10,807 nt of DNA from Methanobacteriota archaeon (GTDB lineage Archaea; Thermoplasmatota; Thermoplasmata; Methanomassiliicoccales; Methanomethylophilaceae): contig JAKQBQ010000114.1 of assembly GCA_029574055.1 (NCBI GenBank), positions 1-10,807 of the forward strand, read 5' to 3'. A program made the translations under genes and the position numbers. Shown one piece after another: positions 1 to 6,794 of this stretch (the stretch's first letter is position 1; the number at the start of each line of letters is the position of its first letter). The notes beneath the pieces are model-generated. The model saw nothing but the letters and a program-made list of their open reading frames with translations. It made no database searches and was not told the origin of the DNA.

Positions 1-1795
<1,795 letters not shown>

Positions 1796-2080
1796 TGATC
1801 TAGCACACGTCCAGGTTGCGTATGATCGGTGATCACGGGGCTTTATCCGATCTCATCCTCCATTGCGGAGCCCTTACACCTCTTCCCCGAAAGAGGACCT
1901 CTCTCCGGGTGCATGATTATTATTGCCAGGCGGTGAACGCCTGAGCAGGATACTCCCGATGTAGAGGTAGTATATAATGACTACTGCTGCAGCAGGAATA
2001 AACGTCACGAACGGTTGTTCAGTGAACTGAATATCCGTGTATTTTTAGGCACGGATCACACGATGGGTCACATCGCGCAT
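1796..2080 (-). other. 23S rRNA precursor leader, rich in hairpins
   Basis: This gene-free stretch lies between the predicted start of transcription (about 2079) and the 23S 5' end. It holds a series of inverted repeats: ATCCGTG/CACGGAT at 2033-2056, TTCAGT/ACTGAA at 2018-2031, a 12-bp palindrome CTGCTGCAGCAG at 1984-1995, CAGGCG/CGCCTG at 1927-1943, and CCTCTT/AAGAGG at 1879-1896. Such structure is expected of an rRNA leader that folds and is trimmed. In archaea it usually pairs with the 3' trailer to form the processing stem, but the trailer is outside the window, so that pairing cannot be tested here. Confidence 0.6.
1968..1980 (-). promoter_or_regulatory. Possible second TATA box for 23S rRNA
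   Basis: The minus strand reads TCATTATATACTA here, a fair TATA match that would start transcription near 1950, inside the leader. It lacks a convincing BRE, so it may simply be an AT-rich piece of the leader. Confidence 0.3.
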
Positions 2081-2118
2081 ACCATTGTATTCACGAATCG
2101 TATTTAAACCTTTTCCGG
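2076..2118 (-). promoter_or_regulatory. Main promoter of the 23S rRNA gene
   Basis: On the minus strand the order is a purine-rich BRE (GGAAAAGG), a TATA box TTTAAATA (plus-strand 2101-2108), then ATGCG at 2080-2076, about 25 nt downstream of the TATA centre. ATGC-like initiators at this distance are typical of archaeal rRNA promoters. The element faces the 23S gene and has no other gene in front of it. Confidence 0.7.
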
Positions 2119-2167
2119 AACGTCCAGCATTTCTGAGAAAGGGCCGCAGGCGTTGCGCTGGCTGCAC

Positions 2168-2238
2168 AGTGTTTCCTTGTAGAGAAGGAAACGCTCGGTG
2201 TTTTTGCTTAGTGTTTCCTTGTAGAGAAGGAAACGCTC
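2168..2238. repeat. Two tandem 29-nt hairpin repeats (42-nt period)
   Basis: Identical 29-nt copies occupy 2168-2196 and 2210-2238, separated by a 13-nt T-rich spacer. Each copy folds on itself: GTTTCCTT pairs with AAGGAAAC across the loop GTAGAG. The stem extends to 11 bp on the plus-strand RNA through a G.U pair, where minus-strand RNA would have an A.C mismatch. The pair lies between the end of the DUF61 gene and the 23S promoter. It could end transcription from upstream, serve as a protein-binding site, or be a small mobile repeat. I cannot choose among these. Confidence 0.85.
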
Positions 2239-2277
2239 AATACCGAAAACACTGTTTTGGAGAGTAAACAGACATAA

Positions 2278-2664
2278 TTATGGAAGGAACAGCACAACGA
2301 CAAGGCTGGGAAGCATCTTCCTGAGATCCTTCAGATCCGGATGGTACAGCCTCAGGAAATCGTCTTTGTACGCTCTTTTGTTCAGAAGCTTCGACACCAC
2401 TGCCACCTCCGTCCTTCCTTCGACCTTCCACGCTCCCGTTTCGGACGAGGTGTCGGTGCTGACGAAGATCGGCACCCTCAGCCTCATCTTCTCGATCTCT
2501 GTGCACTTGGAAGCAAGCATTTCCAAGTCTTTCCGGTCAACGGAACATCTTTGGCCGTCCTTTGTTTCGTAAGAATCGTCTTCCGACTCCAGATACTCGA
2601 GGAGCGTCCTCTTTGAGACGGGGATGTGCCGGTTCATGTCGCGGATGATGTTCTCGATGTCCAC
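2278..2664 (-). CDS. DUF61 / UPF0216 family protein
   Basis: This is a 128-residue protein that I recognise as the archaea-specific UPF0216 (DUF61) family, whose function is unknown. Typical family features are the early segment HIPVSKRTLLEYLE (about 13-26), the DGQ block (36-38) followed by a charged helix, the RLRVPIFV strand (about 61-68), then GAWKVEGR with a short beta-rich tail and a YHPDLKDLRKMLPS segment near the C terminus. Length is normal for the family. The start codon is GTG at 2664. It is supported by a TATA element about 26 bp upstream, which would give a leaderless mRNA. The stop is TAA. The gene runs in the same direction as the 23S gene but is separated from it by hairpin repeats and a strong promoter, so they are unlikely to share a transcript. 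It is soluble, with no membrane segment. The family call rests on memory of family motifs, not on a search. Confidence 0.75.
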   Translation of the reverse strand: MDIENIIRDMNRHIPVSKRTLLEYLESEDDSYETKDGQRCSVDRKDLEMLASKCTEIEKMRLRVPIFVSTDTSSETGAWKVEGRTEVAVVSKLLNKRAYKDDFLRLYHPDLKDLRKMLPSLVVVLFLP

Positions 2665-2683
2665 AATGAATGAACGGCGCGGC

Positions 2684-2700
2684 TGTTCTTTATATTATCC
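2684..2700 (-). promoter_or_regulatory. TATA promoter of the DUF61 gene (leaderless)
   Basis: The minus strand reads GGATAATATAAAGAACA. The ATATAAAG core lies about 26 bp upstream of the GTG start at 2664, so transcription should begin at or next to the start codon. No Shine-Dalgarno sequence is present, which is consistent. Confidence 0.55.
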
Positions 2701-2725
2701 GTTGCGGAGCGGTGGCGGACTCGGA

Positions 2726-4210
2726 TCACTTCTTGTTCGTCATCATCAGAGCGATGGGTATTGACGCTGCGGATATGACGGCGAATATGGCGAACGCGTC
2801 CTGAAGGCCGTTCACAAGCGACAATATCGCCTCTGCCCCCACCGACTCCACGCCCTCGCCTAAGAATATGTGGTACATGTCATCCGGATTGAGCCCGGTA
2901 AGTACCAGTGGGAACGCGATGGCCAAGCTGAACATGGTCCCGGTGTTGCGGAGCATTATCCTTGCGCCGGAGGCGATGCCGCGGCGTTCCGTGGGAACGG
3001 AGGTCATTACCGAACTTGCATTCGGCGACATGAACAGCCCTCCTCCGGATCCCAAGATGATCATGAGGACCACGAGCTGCCATAGGGGGGTATTGACATC
3101 AATGAACGCCAGCCCTATCAGCGCGATCGTCGTAAGCGCAAGGCCTGCCGCCGTGAGCATCTTCGGTCCGTACATATCCGACCATTTCCCGGAAATGGGG
3201 CCGATTATCATCATGGGCAGGCCGCTGGGTATCAGCAGAAGGCCTGCGGTGAGCGCGTCCCTGCCGCCCGGCCCCTGGAAATAGAATATCAGCAGGAACA
3301 TCGCAGCGCCTATGCAGAGCCCGTTCATCAGGTTGGTCAGGTTGCCCACCGCGTAGTTCCTGTTCTTGAAAAGGCGGAGGTCCATCATCGGATGCGCCAC
3401 GCGGAGCTGGATGAAAATGAAGGCCGCGAGGCCCACCAGCCCTATTGCTGACATAATATACACAGTGAACATCATGTCCGGGTCGCCGAAGGACATGTAC
3501 GTGAAAGCCATGAGCACCCCGGACAGTCCTATGAGGAACGTTACCGTCCCGATCCAATCGAACTTCCTTTCCTTCACTTCCCACTTGGGCTCCCTGAGGC
3601 GGTTGGCCGCCCAGAATGTGCCGAATATCCCTAAGGGGACATTGAAGAAGAACACCCATTCCCAGCCGAGGGGCGCGAGCAGCCCTCCCACCACCGGGCC
3701 GATTACGAACCCTGCAGAGGCGGCGATGCCGTTGACCCCCAGCCCGAAGCCGAGCTTTCCCTTTCTGAAGGCGTCGGTTATCATCGCCGTGCTGTTGGCG
3801 AGGAGCATGGACCCCCCGATTGCCTGGACTATCCTGAACCCCGCCAATTCCCACCCGTTGAGCCCGAAGTCCACTATCCCGCAGAGTCCGCACAGCAGCG
3901 AGCCGAGGGTGAACACAGCGAATCCGAGCACGTACAGCTTCTTGCGCCCGAACATGTCCGCCAATCTGCCGATGACCGGCACCATTATGGTCGTGACCAT
4001 AAGGTAAATGAGCAGCACCCAGAGCATGGTCATGAAGCTCATGTTCAGCGCATGCATCATCTCCGGAAGGACGATCAGCAGCGCAGACCCCTGTATCGTT
4101 GCGAGAAGCGCGCCTACAGTGGTCACCGACAACACCGTCATAGCGTACTTGTTCTGCTGCTTGATCAGAAGATTAACGTCGGATGCCTCCGGGGCTGCGC
4201 CGTCGTCCAT
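2726..4210 (-). CDS. MFS multidrug-type transporter, DHA2 (14-helix) family
   Basis: This is a 494-residue integral membrane protein of the major facilitator superfamily. Its size and hydrophobic pattern suit the 14-helix drug:H+ antiporters (EmrB/QacA type). Motif A (GRLADMFGRKK, residues 81-91) follows helix 2. Motif B carries the conserved arginine at 126 (FRIVQAIGGS). Motif C, the antiporter signature, lies in helix 5 at about 161-176 and ends in GPVVGG. A short soluble N terminus of about 20 residues is predicted to be cytoplasmic, and the tail ends in TNKK. The ATG at 4210 is preceded by GAGGATGG, an acceptable ribosome-binding site 8 nt away. The gene is monocistronic by position: a terminator lies upstream, and 61 nt and a promoter separate it from the DUF61 gene. 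The likely role is proton-driven export of toxic or amphipathic compounds. The substrate cannot be read from the sequence, and no regulator gene is adjacent. Confidence 0.9.
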   Translation of the reverse strand: MDDGAAPEASDVNLLIKQQNKYAMTVLSVTTVGALLATIQGSALLIVLPEMMHALNMSFMTMLWVLLIYLMVTTIMVPVIGRLADMFGRKKLYVLGFAVFTLGSLLCGLCGIVDFGLNGWELAGFRIVQAIGGSMLLANSTAMITDAFRKGKLGFGLGVNGIAASAGFVIGPVVGGLLAPLGWEWVFFFNVPLGIFGTFWAANRLREPKWEVKERKFDWIGTVTFLIGLSGVLMAFTYMSFGDPDMMFTVYIMSAIGLVGLAAFIFIQLRVAHPMMDLRLFKNRNYAVGNLTNLMNGLCIGAAMFLLIFYFQGPGGRDALTAGLLLIPSGLPMMIIGPISGKWSDMYGPKMLTAAGLALTTIALIGLAFIDVNTPLWQLVVLMIILGSGGGLFMSPNASSVMTSVPTERRGIASGARIMLRNTGTMFSLAIAFPLVLTGLNPDDMYHIFLGEGVESVGAEAILSLVNGLQDAFAIFAVISAASIPIALMMTNKK

Positions 4211-4214
4211 AATA

Positions 4215-4255
4215 CCATCCTCAAAAAACGCAGAATTATTTTTTGTATAAAAATT
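4215..4255 (-). promoter_or_regulatory. Promoter and ribosome-binding site of the MFS gene
   Basis: The minus strand has TTTTTATAC at about 4253-4245 as a TATA box, preceded by an A/T-rich BRE-like stretch. GAGGATGG (4222-4215) is the ribosome-binding site. The expected transcription start is close to 4225, giving a very short leader. Confidence 0.5.
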
Positions 4256-4278
4256 TGATGTTCGACATTCGCTACCGG

Positions 4279-4310
4279 AAAAAAAAAGTGTCCAGGGAGC
4301 GTTCTCCCTG
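4279..4310 (-). terminator. Hairpin plus T-run terminator of the 295-residue gene
   Basis: On the minus strand, CAGGGAG and CTCCCTG form a perfect 7-bp stem with a 4-nt loop (4310-4293). After five more nucleotides comes a run of nine T (4287-4279). It lies 36 nt after the TGA stop of the gene ending at 4347 and before the MFS promoter. It resembles a bacterial intrinsic terminator; in archaea the T-run alone often suffices. Confidence 0.7.
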
Positions 4311-4346
4311 AAGTTGGAAAATGTTTGATCTTACCGCCGAGGATAC

Positions 4347-5234
4347 TCACTGTGTCTGTGAAATAGGATCTGCGCTTCCTTTTTTCATCAGCTTATCAAA
4401 AAGGAATGATGAATGGACATCATTATCCATGTTCAAGAATTCGGTCATGTTCTCCGGCTCTTCTCCGGGCTCGACATCCCATCTGAATTCCCAGTCCGGG
4501 TCAAGCTTTTCCAAAGAGAACTCATTGTCCTTCCCGAGACCGGCATGCGGAGAGAATTCGTATGCGTCCCGCATTATGTCCCAGATGTCATCTACATCGG
4601 CGGGAACCGCTACTCCCGCCATTTCTGCGGTGTTGCCGGTCTCCCTGTTGGTGATCCTAACTCTGAACCCTCTCGGTATCTTCCTGTACAGTTCGTCTAC
4701 GATGTCTTCCTCATTCTCCCATGTTCTTTCATCGAATAGGATCTCCGGAACACTGTTTTCAATGATCTTCCTTCTTGGATCCCCATAGAGTGTGTACACA
4801 CAGAGCCCGCGGTATTCTTTGGAAGAGTATTCCTTATGCCTTTCGAATTCCTCTGCGTTGTTCGATCTGTATTTTTTGAACACTTCTTTTATCTCGGCCC
4901 ATTGCTCCGATACCATTGCCCTCAAATCCCGTTGTTCGTGTTCGTCTCCGCCTTTCTTTCCAACGGGTCGTGTTCTGGCAGGGGCGCTGTGTTTGATCTT
5001 ATCTGAGATCATTGCACTCACTTTTACGGTAAAATATGGGTCTTTGTTGATGTCTTCGTATTCTTCGACCCTGATCAAAACCAATGCTGTTGCATCCAGT
5101 TTTTTGATGTCTACCAAGGCTTTCCTTTCCGATATTCTTTTTTGAGTTGTCTCGAACTCGCTCTCTGTCTTTTCTGTCCTCTTGAAGTCGAGCTGCAAGG
5201 GCCTTCCTTCAATGCGCACAAAATACGGTTTCAT
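4347..5234 (-). CDS. Hypothetical protein, 295 residues, not recognised
   Basis: I do not recognise this protein. It is soluble, highly charged and without signal peptide or membrane helix. The N-terminal half (about 1-85) looks like alternating beta strands, starting MKPYFVRIEGRPLQLDF and including TALVLIRVEEY and PYFTVKVSAMI. A charged loop (about 85-105, TRPVGKKGGDEHEQRD) leads to a helical stretch with MVSEQWAEIKEVFKKY, and then a mixed region containing GLCVYTLYGDPRRKI and RGFRVRITNRETGN. The tail is acidic. The ATG at 5234 is well supported by AGGAAGTG 5 nt upstream. It is transcribed alone, with its own promoter and a terminator. By eye its base composition is more AT-rich than that of the MFS, nifB and alaS genes, which could mean recent acquisition. 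Function unknown. The strand-rich N-terminal half might be a binding domain, but that is a guess. Confidence 0.8.
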   Translation of the reverse strand: MKPYFVRIEGRPLQLDFKRTEKTESEFETTQKRISERKALVDIKKLDATALVLIRVEEYEDINKDPYFTVKVSAMISDKIKHSAPARTRPVGKKGGDEHEQRDLRAMVSEQWAEIKEVFKKYRSNNAEEFERHKEYSSKEYRGLCVYTLYGDPRRKIIENSVPEILFDERTWENEEDIVDELYRKIPRGFRVRITNRETGNTAEMAGVAVPADVDDIWDIMRDAYEFSPHAGLGKDNEFSLEKLDPDWEFRWDVEPGEEPENMTEFLNMDNDVHSSFLFDKLMKKGSADPISQTQ

Positions 5235-5239
5235 TTTTT

Positions 5240-5247
5240 CACTTCCT
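5240..5247 (-). promoter_or_regulatory. Ribosome-binding site of the 295-residue gene
   Basis: The minus strand reads AGGAAGTG, 5 nt before the ATG at 5234. This fixes the start and shows a leadered mRNA, unlike several neighbouring genes. Confidence 0.6.
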
Positions 5248-5249
5248 GA

Positions 5250-5266
5250 GAGAACGTTCTGTTCTC
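5250..5266. promoter_or_regulatory. Inverted repeat at the transcription start (possible operator)
   Basis: GAGAAC and GTTCTC form a 6-5-6 inverted repeat, and AGAACGTTCT (5251-5260) is in itself a perfect palindrome. The predicted start of transcription for the 295-residue gene, about 25 bp from its TATA box, falls at about 5268-5266, so this element would cover the first transcribed bases. That is a classic place for a repressor site. Confidence 0.5.
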
Positions 5267-5287
5267 ACAATGCTGTTTGGCGTTTGT

Positions 5288-5300
5288 TCTTTATAATACG
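5288..5300 (-). promoter_or_regulatory. TATA box of the 295-residue gene
   Basis: The minus strand reads CGTATTATAAAGA, a good archaeal TATA match about 60 bp upstream of the ATG at 5234, followed by the inverted repeat and the ribosome-binding site in the expected order. Confidence 0.6.
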
Positions 5301-5308
5301 ATAAATTT

Positions 5309-5324
5309 ACAGTTACACAGTTAC
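5309..5324. repeat. Tandem octamer ACAGTTAC x2 next to the TATA box
   Basis: Two perfect head-to-tail copies of ACAGTTAC (5309-5316 and 5317-5324) lie immediately upstream of the TATA/BRE region of the minus-strand gene. The position suits an activator-binding site, but the repeat is short and could be incidental. Confidence 0.6.
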
Positions 5325-5349
5325 TCTGTTGCGTGCGTCGTTTTTGTTA

Positions 5350-5379
5350 AGGCCGGACGGCCTGAAATATTGGTTAACC
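5350..5379. promoter_or_regulatory. Two palindromes upstream of nifB (possible operators)
   Basis: AGGCCG-GA-CGGCCT (5350-5363) and GGTTAACC (5372-5379) lie 53 and 37 bp before the nifB GTG start, just upstream of the weak TATA-like stretch at about 5382-5392. Neither matches the known archaeal NrpR nitrogen operator form (GGAA, eight bases, TTCC). A regulatory role is inferred from position and symmetry only. Confidence 0.35.
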
Positions 5380-5415
5380 GTAAAACAATAGATACTCGAA
5401 CCATCATACGTCAGC

Positions 5416-6657
5416 GTGGAAAAGAGACAGGAAGATGCGCTGAAGGAACACCCTTGTTATAACGAAGAGGCGCACAGGAAGTTCGCGAGGATGCATATCC
5501 CCGTCGCTCCCAAATGCAACATCCAATGCAACTACTGCAACCGGAAATACGACTGCAGCAACGAATCCAGGCCCGGGGTCACAAGCGAGGTCCTCTCTCC
5601 GGAAGAGGCGGTCGAGAAGATAAGGATCGTAAAAGAAAAGATCCCTTACCTGACGGTGATAGGGATCGCCGGGCCGGGGGATCCCCTTGCGAACGAGGAG
5701 ACATTCAGGACGCTGGCACTTGTGAACAAAGAGTTCCCCGATCTTACGTTATGCGTCTCGACCAACGGTCTCGCTCTGCCGGAGAACGCGCAGAGGCTGT
5801 ACGACCTCGGCGTCAGGTTCCTGACGGTGACCATGAACGCTTCCGATCCTGCCGTTGGAGAGAGGATATACGATCGGGTGCAGCGGGAAGGGAGGACGTA
5901 CAGGGGAGAGGAGGGTGCCGGGATACTGATGAAGAATCAGATAGAGGGCATCAAGAGATGCGTCGATCTTGGGATGGTGGTGAAGATCAATATCGTCATG
6001 ATACCGGGGATCAACGACGGCCATATCCCCGAATTGGTAAAGAAAGTGAGATCTCTGGGAGTGTACATAGTGAACATCCTTCCCCTGATACCCGTGGATG
6101 GAACGAAGTTCAGCGGCAGGAGGGCGCCCACCTCGGAAGAGAGGAAGAAGCTCATGGACGCCTGCGAGATAGACGTTAAGATGATGAGGCATTGCAAACA
6201 ATGCAGGGCGGATGCCGTGGGGCTCCTGGGAGAGGATCGTTCGTCGGAATTCATGAGGATGGGTTCGTGCCAAGCCGGATGCGGCCCGTCGCCGGAGAAC
6301 TCCATGCCTTCGCTTATCGAGATAGAAAACGAACCCGTCAGGGTGGCCGTCGCCACCTCGGACGGCAAGAACATCGACAGCGGGTTCGGGAACGCTTCGC
6401 GCTTCGATGTGTATTCCGTTTCAAATGATGGGGTCAAATTCCTGCACACGGTCTCCGTAGACACGAAGAAACAAGTTTCGGGAGAGTCCCACAGGGAGCA
6501 CATAGGGAACATCCTGGATCTTCTGAACGACTGTTCTACCATTGTGGTAAAAGAGATAGGGCATATGCCGGCGAAGATGTCGGCGGAGAGAGGGAAGACT
6601 ATCAGAATATCTTCGGGGAAGATCGGGAAGAATACTTTCAAGCAAACCTTAATGTAA
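5416..6657 (+). CDS. nifB: NifB, radical SAM FeMo-cofactor core (NifB-co) synthase with fused NifX-like domain
   Basis: NifB fuses two [4Fe-4S] clusters and inserts a carbon from S-adenosylmethionine to make NifB-co, the precursor of nitrogenase cofactors. All key features are visible in the 413 residues: the leading HPC (12-14), the radical SAM motif C34-x3-C38-x2-C41 in PVAPKCNIQCNYC, C47, the ESRPGVTS block, the AGPGDPLAN glycine-rich SAM-binding segment (85-93), C113 before STNG, and the C260-K-Q-C263 pair in HCKQCRADAVGLLGEDR. These match the residues reported to bind the radical SAM and K1/K2 clusters. Residues from about 306 form a NifX/NafY-like cofactor-binding domain (VRVAVATSDGKNIDSGFG). 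Many methanogen NifB proteins lack this domain. The start is GTG at 5416 with no clear ribosome-binding site, so the mRNA may be leaderless. The enzyme is cytoplasmic and oxygen-sensitive. No nifHDKEN genes are in the window, so a role in nitrogen fixation depends on genes elsewhere. Confidence 0.93.
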   Translation: MEKRQEDALKEHPCYNEEAHRKFARMHIPVAPKCNIQCNYCNRKYDCSNESRPGVTSEVLSPEEAVEKIRIVKEKIPYLTVIGIAGPGDPLANEETFRTLALVNKEFPDLTLCVSTNGLALPENAQRLYDLGVRFLTVTMNASDPAVGERIYDRVQREGRTYRGEEGAGILMKNQIEGIKRCVDLGMVVKINIVMIPGINDGHIPELVKKVRSLGVYIVNILPLIPVDGTKFSGRRAPTSEERKKLMDACEIDVKMMRHCKQCRADAVGLLGEDRSSEFMRMGSCQAGCGPSPENSMPSLIEIENEPVRVAVATSDGKNIDSGFGNASRFDVYSVSNDGVKFLHTVSVDTKKQVSGESHREHIGNILDLLNDCSTIVVKEIGHMPAKMSAERGKTIRISSGKIGKNTFKQTLM

Positions 6658-6794
6658 AATGAGCGCCGGACACCACCCAAACTGATAGTGCACCCTGGGC
6701 TTACCTCATCCTTCAAGAGAGGATGGAAGTATTTACATCTTCCTGCATCGAAGACCGCGTTGAGCACTTGTTCATCCGACACTCATTTGAGTGA
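6658..6794. other. Convergent gap between nifB and the phospholipase D-like gene, with a weak hairpin
   Basis: This 137-bp gap separates two genes that face each other. CATCCT/AGGATG (6707-6725, 7-nt loop) and CACTC/GAGTG (6780-6793, directly after the stop of the minus-strand gene) could form short hairpins. Neither is followed by a good T-run, so a terminator call would be weak. I see no tRNA or small ORF. Confidence 0.35.

Noticed and set aside
2168..2238. Possible CRISPR array
   Set aside because: Only two copies, the spacer is 13 nt, and there are no cas genes; the repeat is a tandem hairpin element.
2085..2267. Plus-strand frame of 60 codons across the hairpin repeats
   Set aside because: Its sequence is made of the two repeats and the reverse side of the rRNA promoter; it has no ribosome-binding site.
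3099..4007. Long frames antisense to, or in another frame of, the MFS gene
   Set aside because: Arg- and Pro-rich shadow translations of a GC-rich membrane protein gene, with no start signals of their own.
6658..6794. tRNA or small RNA gene in the convergent gap
   Set aside because: No cloverleaf, no conserved T-loop sequence and no promoter could be found; only weak hairpins.
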